The notes: generated from the letters alone by a model not told the origin. A DNA stretch of 44,553 bases from Clostridiales bacterium (GCA_012521085.1 JAAYNB010000001.1:1-44553), one strand, 5' to 3'; shown: positions 17,500-28,127, counted from the first letter of the stretch. A program made the numbers and translations.

Positions 17500-18423
17500 A
17501 TGATAGATAATTTAATAGAAAAAATTGAAAAATTACAAAACCCAACTGTAGTAGGTTTGGATCCAAGACTTCACTTTATTCCAGATTATATTAAAAAAGA
17601 GGCATATGATAAATATGCCAAGACACCAAAGGCAGCAGCAAGCATTTTTTTAGAATTTAATAAGGCAATAATAGATCATATATATGATTTAGTTCCAGCT
17701 ATTAAACCACAGGTGGCCATGTATGAGCAATTTGGTGCTGAAGGTATACAGGCCTATATAGATACAATAAAATATGCAAAGAGTAAAGGATTAATAATTA
17801 TAGGAGATGTAAAAAGAGGAGATATTACATCTACTGCAGAGGCCTATGCTGATGGTCATATTGGAAGGGTAGATATAGATGGGGAAAAACATGAAATATA
17901 TATGGAAGATAGTATAACTCTAAATCCATATCTAGGATATGATTCCATAGAACCATATATGGATCACTGTAAAAATTATAATAGAGGATTATTTATATTA
18001 GTAAAGACATCAAATCCCAATAGTGGAGAAATACAAGATTTAGAAGTCAATGGGGAAAAAATATATGAAATAGTTGGGAAACTAGTAGATAAATGGGGAA
18101 AATCTCTAATAGGTAAAAGGGGATATAGTTCCATTGGTGCAGTAGTAGGGGCTACACATCCTGCCCAAGCTGAGGAACTACGCAGTATTATGCCAAATAC
18201 ATATTTCCTAGTACCTGGTTATGGTGCTCAAGGGGCAACCGCCAAGGATTTAAAGGGGTACTTTAACAAAGATGGATTAGGAGCTATTATAAACTCCTCA
18301 AGAGGAATTATTGCTGCCCATAAGAAGGAAGAGTATAGAAATAGATTTAGTGAAAAGGAATTTGCTTTAGCTGCTAGAGAAGCAGTAATAGCAATGAAAA
18401 AAGATTTACAGCAGATATTATAA
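17500..18423 (+). CDS. pyrF: Orotidine 5'-phosphate decarboxylase (long type)
   Basis: VGLDPRLHFIP, IGDVKRGDITSTAEAYA motif. Confidence 0.95.
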   Translation: MIDNLIEKIEKLQNPTVVGLDPRLHFIPDYIKKEAYDKYAKTPKAAASIFLEFNKAIIDHIYDLVPAIKPQVAMYEQFGAEGIQAYIDTIKYAKSKGLIIIGDVKRGDITSTAEAYADGHIGRVDIDGEKHEIYMEDSITLNPYLGYDSIEPYMDHCKNYNRGLFILVKTSNPNSGEIQDLEVNGEKIYEIVGKLVDKWGKSLIGKRGYSSIGAVVGATHPAQAEELRSIMPNTYFLVPGYGAQGATAKDLKGYFNKDGLGAIINSSRGIIAAHKKEEYRNRFSEKEFALAAREAVIAMKKDLQQIL

Positions 18424-18556
18424 TAAAATTATAGATTTATTTAGTATTTTATATCTTTACTCTTAAAAACTTTTAAAACCTTGCAAAAGTGAAATTATAG
18501 TTTAATATTTTATTATAATATCCTTTAAAAAAATGTAGGAAGGTGGCTTGTATTTC

Positions 18557-19315
18557 ATGAGAAATGTAATAATCGAAAAAAATCATAAAATAGCACCAGA
18601 TATATATGAAATGATTCTGTTGTCGAAGGAATTATCCCATGAAGGATTTCCCGGGAAATTTGTAAATTTATATCTAAATGATGGAGCACATTTATTACCT
18701 AGACCTATTAGCATATGTGAAGTAGATAGAGAAAATCATAGGACTAGATTGATATATGCAGTAGTAGGTAAGGGGACAAAAATCCTCTCAAGCAAAAAAG
18801 AGGGAGAAAAATTAAAGGTTATGGGGCCTTTGGGAAATGGATTTAAAATTGATGAAAAAATAGATAGAAATTTAGTGATTGGCGGCGGTATAGGGACTCC
18901 ACCACTGTTAGAATTAGTAAAGCAATTAAAGGGTGATACAAAAGTATATCTAGGTTTTAGGGAAAATCCCATATTAGTAGAGGATTTTGAAAAACTAGGT
19001 GCAGAAGTACATATTGCTACGGAAGATGGTTCTCAGGGCCATAAGGGCAATGTAATAGAATTACTGGAAAAACATGATGTAAATGCAGATTCTATCTATA
19101 GTTGTGGACCAAAGCCTATGTTAAGAGCAGTTGCTAAATGGAGTAGGGAAAAAAATATACCTGCTCAATTATCCCTAGAGGAGAGAATGGCCTGTGGCAT
19201 AGGAGCATGCTTGGTTTGTACTTGTAAAATCAATACTGAAGATGAGAAGTGGGAATATAAAAGAGTGTGTAAAGATGGACCGGTATTTCTTAGGGATGAG
19301 GTGATTTGGGAATGA
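18557..19315 (+). CDS. pyrK: Dihydroorotate dehydrogenase electron transfer subunit
   Basis: [11 protein letters not shown] (FAD), [13 protein letters not shown]-terminal 2Fe-2[13 protein letters not shown]; precedes pyrD. Confidence 0.94.
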   Translation: MRNVIIEKNHKIAPDIYEMILLSKELSHEGFPGKFVNLYLNDGAHLLPRPISICEVDRENHRTRLIYAVVGKGTKILSSKKEGEKLKVMGPLGNGFKIDEKIDRNLVIGGGIGTPPLLELVKQLKGDTKVYLGFRENPILVEDFEKLGAEVHIATEDGSQGHKGNVIELLEKHDVNADSIYSCGPKPMLRAVAKWSREKNIPAQLSLEERMACGIGACLVCTCKINTEDEKWEYKRVCKDGPVFLRDEVIWE

Positions 19316-20226
19316 AAAAGTCTAGTTTAGAGGTAAATATTGCTGGTATAAATTTAAAAAATCCTGTAATGACAGCATCAGGCACCTTTGGTAGTGGTAG
19401 AGAATATGGAGAATTTGTAGATTTAAACAAATTAGGGGCAGTGGTAGTAAAGGGAGTTTCCCCAACACCTTGGAAAGGGAATCCTACACCTAGGGTGGCA
19501 GAAACCCATGGAGGTATGTTAAATAGTGTAGGTTTACAAAATCCTGGAGTAGATGCTTTTATTAAAAATGATATCCCCTTTTTAAGACAATATGATACAA
19601 AAATTATAGTAAATGTTGTGGGTAAGACCATAGAAGAATATTGTCAGGTGGCAGAAAGATTAGCCACAGAAGATATAGATATGTTAGAACTAAATATATC
19701 TTGTCCCAATGTAAAAGAAGGCGGGGTAGCCTTTGGTACTGATAGAAATAAAGTTGAGGAAGTTACAAAGGCAGTAAAAAAATATGCCAAACAACCACTA
19801 ATAGTAAAACTAAGCCCAAATGTAACGGATATAGCTGAAATGGCCAAGGCAGCAGTTGAAGGTGGTGCAGATGCCCTATCTCTTATAAATACATTGACAG
19901 GTATGGCAATAGATATACATAGAAAAAGACCAGTATTGGCCAATGTCATAGGAGGATTATCTGGACCTGCTATAAAACCCATAGCCCTTAGAATGGTATA
20001 TCAAGTGGCCCAGGCAGTAGATGTACCTATTATAGGTATGGGGGGAATTATGACTGGAGAAGATGCCATAGAATTTATGTTGGCAGGTGCCACAGGAATA
20101 GCTGTAGGCACAGGTAATTTTATAAATCCCATGGCAACTGTAGAAATTATAGAATACATGGAAAAATATTTAACAGATCATAATATTGAAGACATTAATG
20201 AAATAATCAATGGTTTAATAATATAA
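19312..20226 (+). CDS. pyrD: Dihydroorotate dehydrogenase, class 1B catalytic subunit
   Basis: [50 protein letters not shown]. Confidence 0.95.
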   Translation: MKKSSLEVNIAGINLKNPVMTASGTFGSGREYGEFVDLNKLGAVVVKGVSPTPWKGNPTPRVAETHGGMLNSVGLQNPGVDAFIKNDIPFLRQYDTKIIVNVVGKTIEEYCQVAERLATEDIDMLELNISCPNVKEGGVAFGTDRNKVEEVTKAVKKYAKQPLIVKLSPNVTDIAEMAKAAVEGGADALSLINTLTGMAIDIHRKRPVLANVIGGLSGPAIKPIALRMVYQVAQAVDVPIIGMGGIMTGEDAIEFMLAGATGIAVGTGNFINPMATVEIIEYMEKYLTDHNIEDINEIINGLII

Positions 20227-20250
20227 ATAAAAATAAATGGAGGGGTAAAA

Positions 20251-20835
20251 ATGATAGATAGAAAAAGAGTAGAAGAGATATTTGAAAAATTAGGAGTACT
20301 GACAAAAGGACATTTCCTATATACTTCTGGAATGCACGGAGAACAATATTTACAATGTGCCAGAATACTAGAACAACCTAAATATGCAGAGGAGATTATC
20401 AAAGGATTGGCAGAAGAATTTAAAGATGATAATATTGATTTAGTTGTAGGGCCTGCCATTGGTGGTATTACAATATCCTATGAATTTGGAAGACAATTAG
20501 GGACACCTAGTATTTTTGCAGAAAGAGAAGATGATAAAATGACTCTTAGAAGAGGATTTTCAATACCTAAGGGTGCAAGGGTATTAGTTGTAGAAGATGT
20601 TGTTACCACAGGTGGGTCAGTAAAAGAGGTAATTAAATTAGTAAAGGAAGCAGGTGGAATATTAGCAGGTGTGGCCATATTAGTGGATAGAACTGGTGGA
20701 GAAATAGATTTTGGTACAAAACTAGTAACAGCTTATTCAGAAAAATTTAAAGCCTATGCTCCTGAGGATTGTCCAATATGTAAAGAAGGAAATATACCTT
20801 TAGAAAAACCAGGTAGTAGAAAAATTAAGAAATAA
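20251..20835 (+). CDS. pyrE: Orotate phosphoribosyltransferase
   Basis: VLVVEDVVTTGGSVKE PRPP motif; HFLYTSGMHGEQYLQCA; C-terminal CPIC. Confidence 0.94.
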   Translation: MIDRKRVEEIFEKLGVLTKGHFLYTSGMHGEQYLQCARILEQPKYAEEIIKGLAEEFKDDNIDLVVGPAIGGITISYEFGRQLGTPSIFAEREDDKMTLRRGFSIPKGARVLVVEDVVTTGGSVKEVIKLVKEAGGILAGVAILVDRTGGEIDFGTKLVTAYSEKFKAYAPEDCPICKEGNIPLEKPGSRKIKK

Positions 20836-20852
20836 AAATTTTGCAATATATA

Positions 20853-20895
20853 AAAATCAGACCTTATAATAAATTTATTATAAGGTCTGATTTAT
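20853..20895. terminator. Bidirectional terminator between convergent pyrE and cadA
   Basis: aaaatcagaccttataataaatttattataaggtctgattt near-perfect palindrome flanked by A/T runs. Confidence 0.85.
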
Positions 20896-20897
20896 TA

Positions 20898-23063
20898 TTA
20901 AATATTTTTAGTGTTTAATACTCTCATGGCATTGAATATTGCAATAAGAGCTACACCTACATCAGCAAATACAGCTTCCCACATATTGGCTAGGCCACCG
21001 GCACCTAATAATAGAACGATGAGCTTTACTCCAAAGGCAAATATAATATTTTGCCATACTATATTATTTGTCTTTTTAGCAATTTTTATGGCAGTTATTA
21101 ATTTATTAGGCTCATCTGTCATCAATACCACATCAGCTGCTTCAATGGCTGCATCAGAACCTAGTCCACCCATAGCTACACCAATATCAGCCCTTGCTAG
21201 TACTGGAGCATCATTTATACCATCACCAACAAATACAAGATTGCCTTTACTGGATTTCTCTTTTTCTAACTTTTCAAGGATTTCAACTTTATCTTGTGGT
21301 AATAATTCAGTATAAATTTCATCTATGCCTAAATCATTACCAATTTTTCTCCCAACTAGTTCATTATCACCAGTTAACATAACTGTTTTTCTAATTCCCA
21401 TGGATTTTAGTTTACTAATTGTATCCTTAGAATCTTCTTTTAATTCATCAGAGATAATTATGGAACCCATAAAACTATTGTCAACAGCTATATAGATTAC
21501 AGTTCCCACAGAATCTATTGGCTCATATACAATGTCTTTGCTTTCCATTAGCTTAGTATTACCAACTAAAACAGTTTTACCTTTTACTTTTACCTCAATA
21601 CCATGACCAGCTATTTCATTATAATCTTCAATTAATTCCTTATCTATTTCCCCACCATAGGCATTTAATATGGATTTTGCAATGGGATGATTAGAAAAAG
21701 CCTCTGCATAAGCTGCATATTCTAATAATTCACTATGAGATATATTGTCATGAGGATTAAACTCAGTAACTTCAAATATACCCTTTGTCAAAGTACCTGT
21801 TTTGTCAAATACTACAGTATCAATATCTTTTAAGGCTTCAAGGTAATTACCACCCTTTACTAGTACTCCATTTCTAGAAGCTCCACCTATACCTCCAAAG
21901 AATCCTAAAGGTATTGAAACAACTAGTGCACAGGGGCAGGATATTACTAAAAATACAAGAGCTCTATATAACCACTCAGAAAATGTGGCCACATCTATGA
22001 TTAAAGGTGGTATTAAAGCTAGACCCATGGCTATAAATACAACCACTGGTGTGTAATATCTGGCAAATCTTGTAATAAAATTTTCTGTAGGAGCTTTATT
22101 ACCACTTGCATTTTCCACTAATTCTAAAATTTTAGATACAGTGGATTCACCAAATTCTTTTTTCACTTGAACAGATAATAAACCATTTATATTGATAAAA
22201 CCAGCTAATACATTTTTACCTAAATTGACTTTTCTAGGTACAGACTCACCTGTCAGTGCAGATGTGTCCATCATAGATTCACCTTCTATAACTACACCAT
22301 CTAGAGGTACTTTTTCACCAGGTTTAACTATGATAATATCACCAATTTTCACTTTCTCTGGCCTAACTTCTATAGAACCATTATCAGTTTTCAAATTTGC
22401 ATAATCAGGACGAATATCCATTAATTCAGCAATAGATTTTCGTGAACGATTTACAGCAGAATCTTGGAATAGTTCACCTATTTGATAAAAGAGCATAACA
22501 GCTACCCCTTCAGGATATTCACCTATGGCAAAGGCACCAATTGTAGCAATGGTCATTAAAAAATTCTCATCAAATATTTGGCCATTTAAAATATTTCTAC
22601 CAGCAATTAATAATATATTTCCACCTATTAAAATATAACTCGTAAAATACAATAAAAATCTTGTAAAACCAGATGTTTTAAGTAATAAAGCCATAATAAA
22701 AAATATAATTCCAATTCCAAATCTAATAAGATGATATTTATTAAATTCTTCACTATGATTATGACTGTCCTCATGTATATGACAATGGCCATCACAATGA
22801 CTTGTAGAGTCATGATAAATAGATGGGTCTTTAATGGTGCTTTTGTCTTTAATAATAACATGGGGTTCTAATTTGTTTATTATACTTCCTGTACTTTCCA
22901 TGATAGAATCAATACTATAATTATCATTAATTTCAATGGCTAGAGTTTTAGTAATAAAATTTAAATTAGCCAGTTCAACTCCTTTTAATTCACGGACTTT
23001 TAATTCAATTTTAGAAGCACAACTGGCGCAGTCTAAACCTTCTAATACAAGTTCTTTACGCAT
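20898..23063 (-). CDS. cadA: Heavy-metal (Cd/Zn/Pb) translocating P1B-type ATPase
   Basis: N-terminal HMA GLDCASC, His-rich linker HDSTSHCDGHCHIHEDSHNH, CPC (SCPCAL), DKTGTLT, GDGINDAP; ATG 23063 after aggag. Confidence 0.93.
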   Translation of the reverse strand: MRKELVLEGLDCASCASKIELKVRELKGVELANLNFITKTLAIEINDNYSIDSIMESTGSIINKLEPHVIIKDKSTIKDPSIYHDSTSHCDGHCHIHEDSHNHSEEFNKYHLIRFGIGIIFFIMALLLKTSGFTRFLLYFTSYILIGGNILLIAGRNILNGQIFDENFLMTIATIGAFAIGEYPEGVAVMLFYQIGELFQDSAVNRSRKSIAELMDIRPDYANLKTDNGSIEVRPEKVKIGDIIIVKPGEKVPLDGVVIEGESMMDTSALTGESVPRKVNLGKNVLAGFININGLLSVQVKKEFGESTVSKILELVENASGNKAPTENFITRFARYYTPVVVFIAMGLALIPPLIIDVATFSEWLYRALVFLVISCPCALVVSIPLGFFGGIGGASRNGVLVKGGNYLEALKDIDTVVFDKTGTLTKGIFEVTEFNPHDNISHSELLEYAAYAEAFSNHPIAKSILNAYGGEIDKELIEDYNEIAGHGIEVKVKGKTVLVGNTKLMESKDIVYEPIDSVGTVIYIAVDNSFMGSIIISDELKEDSKDTISKLKSMGIRKTVMLTGDNELVGRKIGNDLGIDEIYTELLPQDKVEILEKLEKEKSSKGNLVFVGDGINDAPVLARADIGVAMGGLGSDAAIEAADVVLMTDEPNKLITAIKIAKKTNNIVWQNIIFAFGVKLIVLLLGAGGLANMWEAVFADVGVALIAIFNAMRVLNTKNI

Positions 23064-23092
23064 TAATATCATCTCCTAACTGAAAGGGTAAT

Positions 23093-23458
23093 TTATTTAT
23101 GCTCTATATGGCTAAAGCCTTGTTCGAATATGTTTTTAATATGCTCATCATCTAGAGAATAGTAGACGATTTTTCCCTCTTTTCTAAATTTCACAATTCT
23201 GGCCTGTCTAAGGACTCTTAATTGATGTGAAATGGCAGATTGTTTCATATTTAATAATACTGCAATATCACAAACGCACATTTCAGATTCAGATAAAGCA
23301 TGTAGGATTTTAATTCTAGTGGTATCTCCAAACACCTTAAATAGTTCTGCCAAATCATATAATTTTTCATCATTTGGCATGACATTTTTTACTTTTTCTA
23401 TAATATCATTATGAATTGGATGACAATCACATATAGTTGTAGACTTTGATTTATCCAT
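23093..23458 (-). CDS. cadC: ArsR/SmtB-family metal-responsive repressor (CadC-like)
   Basis: N-terminal CDCHPIHND, ALSESEMCVCDIAVLLNMKQSAISHQLRVLRQARIV; ATG 23458 with aaaggag RBS; co-directional with cadA. Confidence 0.92.
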   Translation of the reverse strand: MDKSKSTTICDCHPIHNDIIEKVKNVMPNDEKLYDLAELFKVFGDTTRIKILHALSESEMCVCDIAVLLNMKQSAISHQLRVLRQARIVKFRKEGKIVYYSLDDEHIKNIFEQGFSHIEHK

Positions 23459-23498
23459 AATAGACTCCTTTCCATCATAAAATATAAAATAATTGCAC

Positions 23499-23518
23499 AT
23501 ATGAACAACTATTCATAT
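23499..23518. promoter_or_regulatory. Putative CadC operator
   Basis: ATATGAA-CAACTA-TTCATAT inverted repeat upstream of cadC, resembling SmtB/ArsR-family operators. Confidence 0.75.
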
Positions 23519-23699
23519 ATATGATTATAGTATAATATAAAATTCTATTAAATGCAATGTTTTAAAAAAATTTATATTACATTAGAAAATTTATTATAAA
23601 AATTTATATAAAATCTAATTTTTATTTTAATTATATATTATTTTTTTAAATCCATGATTTAAATTATTATAAAAATTTCTTATGAGATAAAAATATTAA

Positions 23700-23728
23700 T
23701 TGACAAAGAAAAAATCAAGATATAAAAT
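23700..23728 (+). promoter_or_regulatory. Putative promoter for carbamate kinase
   Basis: TTGACA - 17 nt - TAAAAT. Confidence 0.6.
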
Positions 23729-23798
23729 AAATTGATTAGAAATTCGTATATAATTACATTTTTATGTAAAAAGGTCCATATAATCTGGAGGTGGAAAT

Positions 23799-24737
23799 AT
23801 GAAAAAAGTTGCAGTCATAGCAATTGGTGGAAATGCAATTATACAAGCAGATGAAAAAGGTACATTGGAAGAACAGTTTAATAATATATTAGGGGCCTGT
23901 GATCCAATTATTGATTTAATAGAAGAGGGGTATACTGTAGTTTTGGCCCATGGCAATGGACCCCATGTGGGAAATGCTCTATTAAAAGTAGAGGCTGCAA
24001 GTAAAAAAATACCTCCCATTACATTAGATATATGTGGAGCAGAGACCCAGGGAAGTATAGGATATATGATACAGCAATGTGTTTATAATAGGATGAGAAA
24101 AAGAAATATATCTAAAAATATAGCCACAATAGTTACTCAAGTAGTGGTAGACAAAAATGATTCAGCTTTTCAAAATCCAACTAAACCCATTGGACCATTT
24201 TATACAAAGGAAAGGGCAGAAGAAATATTAAAGGAAAAAGATATAGATATAATTGAAGATAGTGGCAGAGGTTATCGTCAGGTTGTTGCATCCCCTGAAC
24301 CCTTAGAAATTATAGAAAAGGATGCTATAAAAACTTTAGTAGAACAGGATTTTGTAGTTATTACTATTGGAGGGGGAGGTATCCCTGTTATAAGAGAAAA
24401 TGGTAATTTAAAAGGTATTGAAGCTGTAATAGATAAAGATAGAGCATCTGCTCTATTGGCAGAGGAAATTGATGCTGATTATCTCATATTATTAACTGCT
24501 GTAGAACAGGTTGCAATAAATTACAATACTGATAATCAAAGATCTTTAGATAGACTTAGTGTTTCAGAAGCAGAAGAATATCTAAAGGCTGGACAATTTC
24601 CTCCGGGAAATATGGGGCCCAAAATTCAATCGGCAATTAAATTTGTAAAAAATAGTGAGGGAGAGGCAATTATCACTTCCATTGACAAATTACAAGAAGC
24701 TATAAAAGGAAAGACCGGGACTAGAATTATAAAATAG
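23799..24737 (+). CDS. arcC: Carbamate kinase
   Basis: VIAIGGNAI, VLAHGNGPHVGNALL, ITIGGGGIPV, GNMGPKIQSAIKFV. Confidence 0.94.
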   Translation: MKKVAVIAIGGNAIIQADEKGTLEEQFNNILGACDPIIDLIEEGYTVVLAHGNGPHVGNALLKVEAASKKIPPITLDICGAETQGSIGYMIQQCVYNRMRKRNISKNIATIVTQVVVDKNDSAFQNPTKPIGPFYTKERAEEILKEKDIDIIEDSGRGYRQVVASPEPLEIIEKDAIKTLVEQDFVVITIGGGGIPVIRENGNLKGIEAVIDKDRASALLAEEIDADYLILLTAVEQVAINYNTDNQRSLDRLSVSEAEEYLKAGQFPPGNMGPKIQSAIKFVKNSEGEAIITSIDKLQEAIKGKTGTRIIK

Positions 24738-24753
24738 TTGTAAAAGAAAATTT

Positions 24754-24794
24754 AAAAAGGCTAGGAAAATTTAATAATTTTCCTAGCCTTTTTA
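24754..24794 (+). terminator. Rho-independent terminator after arcC
   Basis: aaaaaggctaggaaaatttaataattttcctagccttttta. Confidence 0.88.
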
Positions 24795-24928
24795 AACGTA
24801 AATAGATTTGAAATTAAATGATTTTTATATAAAATGTTTTTAAAAGGTATTAAAGGTAAAAAGCTTGGAATTGTAGAATTAGGGTATATAGTGATTAATT
24901 TTTTAAGAAGTTATTAGGAGAGATATAA

Positions 24929-25891
24929 ATGCAGATAAATAAATTAGAGGATATTTCCGCAGAACATATAAACAAGGTTGTAAAAATGGTGGTTTTAATA
25001 TCAGATATAAATATAAAGACCGCTAGAAATGGTAAAAAATATGCTGATATTATAATTCAAGATAATACTAAAATGATGGAAGCTAAGTATTGGGATTATG
25101 AAGAAAATCAGGATATATTCCAAGATTTAAATGAAAATAAAATTGTAGAAATAGAAGCTATAGTAGGTGAATATAATGGACAGCTACAGATAACCATTAG
25201 AAAGATAGAAAAAGTTAGTGATAATCATAGTATTAAAGATTTTATACCCACCAGTGATTGGGATGTGGAAGTATTAGAAAAGGGTTTAAAATACTATTAT
25301 AATAAAATTGAAAGTGCTCATATGAGGGAGTTAATAGACAAGATGATATTTACAGAGGATTTTTATAAGGACTTTTTTGTATATCCAGCTGCTAGAAAAG
25401 TACATCATAATTATTATCATGGACTTATACAGCATACTTTGGAAGTGCTGAAATTTGCTTATACTGTTGCCACTACGAAAAGACTTACCCAAAGGCAGAT
25501 TGACAGATTAATAGTTATGACCATGCTCCATGATTGGGGGAAGATACTGGAATATAAAGCTCTGCCTCAAGTAGGAACTACAGATGAGGGTATTATGTTA
25601 GGCCATATATTTATGGGAAGTCATCATACCTTGAATAATATTAATGAAATAGAGGGTTTTCCTCAGGAGGATAAATTAGTAATTTTAAATGGTATATTGG
25701 GGCATCATGGATTTTTAGAATTTGGATCACCAGTGCTACCTAAGACTGTTGAGGCCCAAATACTACATCAAGCAGATAAGATGTCAGGCGATGTGGAAAG
25801 CATTTTATCATTTATAAAAGAAGATTCTAATGATGGAGAATCATTTACAGGAAAACTCTGGAATATGGGAACAGAGTATTATAAAAAATAA
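24929..25891 (+). CDS. yhaM: 3'-5' exoribonuclease YhaM-like (OB-fold plus HD domain)
   Basis: N-terminal OB-like domain, HHNYYHGLIQHTLEVLKFA, MLHDWGKILEYK, LHQADKMSGD. Confidence 0.9.
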   Translation: MQINKLEDISAEHINKVVKMVVLISDINIKTARNGKKYADIIIQDNTKMMEAKYWDYEENQDIFQDLNENKIVEIEAIVGEYNGQLQITIRKIEKVSDNHSIKDFIPTSDWDVEVLEKGLKYYYNKIESAHMRELIDKMIFTEDFYKDFFVYPAARKVHHNYYHGLIQHTLEVLKFAYTVATTKRLTQRQIDRLIVMTMLHDWGKILEYKALPQVGTTDEGIMLGHIFMGSHHTLNNINEIEGFPQEDKLVILNGILGHHGFLEFGSPVLPKTVEAQILHQADKMSGDVESILSFIKEDSNDGESFTGKLWNMGTEYYKK

Positions 25892-25909
25892 ATCATTAGG
25901 AGGCTAAAA

Positions 25910-26554
25910 ATGGATATCTTTCAAGTATTTTATGATAATAGAAATGAAGAACAAGCAGAACCAATGGCCAAATATATGAAAAACCTATTTCCTTTTTTAG
26001 GATTTAAGAAACCAGAAAGGACAAAATTATCAAAGGAATATTTAAAAGAAAAGAAAAAAGAAAAAAAGATTGACTGGGATTTTATCTTTAAATGTTATGA
26101 AATGCCTGAAAGGGAATTTCATTATTTAGCAATTGATTATATGAGAAGTATTAAAGATTTATTTACACCTGATGATATGGAAAATATAGAAAAACTTTTG
26201 ACAACTAAATCCTGGTGGGATACTGTTGATGCCATAAATATTGTAATAGGACATATTGTCATGAAGTATCCAGAGTTAAAAGAAAATATCATATTAAATT
26301 GGAGTAAATCAGATAATATTTGGCTAGTTAGAGTTTCTATTATATTTCAATTAAAATACAAGGAAAACACTGATACAGATTTTTTAAGTAGGGTGATTTT
26401 AGATAATTCTAAGACAGGTGAGTTTTTCATTGATAAGGCAATAGGATGGGCATTGAGGGAGTATTCCAAAACAAATAAACAATGGGTTAAGGACTTTATT
26501 GAAAACAATGAATTATCTAAACTAAGTGTGAGAGAAGGCAGTAAATATATTTAA
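25910..26554 (+). CDS. DNA alkylation repair enzyme (AlkD-like HEAT repeat)
   Basis: KSWWDTVDAIN, KSDNIWLVRVSIIFQLKYK, FFIDKAIGWALREYSKTN motifs of the AlkD family. Confidence 0.9.
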   Translation: MDIFQVFYDNRNEEQAEPMAKYMKNLFPFLGFKKPERTKLSKEYLKEKKKEKKIDWDFIFKCYEMPEREFHYLAIDYMRSIKDLFTPDDMENIEKLLTTKSWWDTVDAINIVIGHIVMKYPELKENIILNWSKSDNIWLVRVSIIFQLKYKENTDTDFLSRVILDNSKTGEFFIDKAIGWALREYSKTNKQWVKDFIENNELSKLSVREGSKYI

Positions 26555-26572
26555 AAATGGGGTGTATATTAA

Positions 26573-26941
26573 ATGTTTTTCATATTTGGAATGTCATCAA
26601 AGGAAAAAAGGCTTGATTTTAATCAAACTATTGTATGTCCATGCTGTGGTTCTTATGGTGGTTTAAAGGCTTTTATGACCTATAATTATTTTAGCTTATT
26701 TTTTATTCCCTTATTTAAATGGGATAAAAAATATTATTTAAAAAGCACTTGTTGTGGAAGTGTTTATACTATTTCTAAAAATATAGGTGAATCTATGGAG
26801 ATGGGAAGGATAAATAAGATAGATGAATCAGATTTAAAAGTGGTACATTCAAATTATAGAGGAATAAAAAAATGCAACAATTGCAATTATCCAATAGAAT
26901 CAGGATTTGAATATTGTCCAAAATGTGGTACAAAATTATAA
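26573..26941 (+). CDS. Zinc-ribbon domain protein
   Basis: CPCCGS...CCGS and C-terminal CNNCNYPIESGFEYCPKCGTKL. Confidence 0.75.
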   Translation: MFFIFGMSSKEKRLDFNQTIVCPCCGSYGGLKAFMTYNYFSLFFIPLFKWDKKYYLKSTCCGSVYTISKNIGESMEMGRINKIDESDLKVVHSNYRGIKKCNNCNYPIESGFEYCPKCGTKL

Positions 26942-27039
26942 AGAGTTTTTTTATAAAAAGGATTTTGATAATGCAATGTATACTATAAACAAATATTAAT
27001 ATTTATAATTGAAAAGCAAGTAATAAGAGGAGAGTATAT

Positions 27040-28059
27040 ATGAGAAATGTTGAATTTAAGCCAATTGTAGCCATAACCATGGGTGATCCAGCTGGCATAG
27101 GACCTGAAATTTTAGTGGATACAATGTTATCACCTATTATTCATGATATATGTAAACCTTTAGTAATAGGAAGTATTGAAATTCTTGAAAGGGTAGCTAA
27201 AATTTTAGGTAAAGAATTAAAATATAATAAGATTTCAAAGCCCTCTGAAGGAAAATATGAAATAGGCACAATAGATATTATTGAAACAGGTGTCTATGAT
27301 GTAGAAACTTTAGAATGGGGAAAGGTACAAAAATTAGGGGGTAGAATGAGTATAGATTGGATTGATAAATCCATAGAATTAGGTATGAACAAAGAAATAG
27401 ATGCAGTGTCTACTGCACCAATTCATAAAGGATCAATTAAATTAGCAGGAGTCCAAGAACCAGGTCATACGGAGATATACCAAAATAGAACTAATTCTCC
27501 CTATGCTCTTACAATGTTTTCTTGTCATAAATTAAGGGTTTTCTTTGTCAGTAGACATATGTCATTAATAGATGCATGTAAATATATTACAAAAGAAAAT
27601 GTACTTGAATCTATAATTAATATTGATAAAGAACTTAAAAATATAGGAGTTGAAAAACCACATATTGCCCTAGCAGCCCTTAATCCACATGGTGGAGATA
27701 ATGGTCTTTTTGGTAGAGAAGAAATTGATCATTTAATACCTGCTATTGAGAAAGCTCAGAAAATGGGAATTAATACTGTGGGTCCTATTCCAGCAGATTC
27801 AGTCTTTCATATGGGTAAATCTGGATGCTATGATGCCATACTTTCACTATATCATGATCAAGGGCATATTGCTTGTAAGACATATGATTTTGAAAAAACA
27901 ATATCCGTAACCTTCGGACTACCATTTATTAGAAGTTCAGTAGACCATGGCACAGCCTTTGATATAGCAGGAAAGGGTATGGCTGGGTCAACTAGTTTAA
28001 TAGAAGCTACAAAAATTGCATCCGAGTATGCTATTTTAATGAGGAGTAGAGAAGAGTAA
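27040..28059 (+). CDS. pdxA: 4-hydroxythreonine-4-phosphate dehydrogenase family (PdxA/PdxA2)
   Basis: PIVAITMGDPAGIGPEI, LNPHGGDNGLFGREE, GPIPADSVFH, YHDQGHIACK, SVDHGTAFDIAGKG. Confidence 0.92.
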   Translation: MRNVEFKPIVAITMGDPAGIGPEILVDTMLSPIIHDICKPLVIGSIEILERVAKILGKELKYNKISKPSEGKYEIGTIDIIETGVYDVETLEWGKVQKLGGRMSIDWIDKSIELGMNKEIDAVSTAPIHKGSIKLAGVQEPGHTEIYQNRTNSPYALTMFSCHKLRVFFVSRHMSLIDACKYITKENVLESIINIDKELKNIGVEKPHIALAALNPHGGDNGLFGREEIDHLIPAIEKAQKMGINTVGPIPADSVFHMGKSGCYDAILSLYHDQGHIACKTYDFEKTISVTFGLPFIRSSVDHGTAFDIAGKGMAGSTSLIEATKIASEYAILMRSREE

Positions 28060-28089
28060 ATATTAAATATATAATGAAATATTGACTTA

Positions 28090-28127
28090 AAAGAGAGACA
28101 GGTTTAGGGATTGTTCTCTCTTTTTTA
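28090..28127 (+). terminator. Rho-independent terminator after pdxA
   Basis: aaagagagac...gttctctctttttt. Confidence 0.75.

Noticed and set aside
20911-21315. 134-aa plus-strand ORF opposite cadA
   Set aside because: Complementary frame to the conserved P-type ATPase C-terminus; not credible as a separate gene.
22628-22861. 77-aa ORF in another frame of cadA
   Set aside because: Out-of-frame translation of the HMA/His-rich and first TM region.
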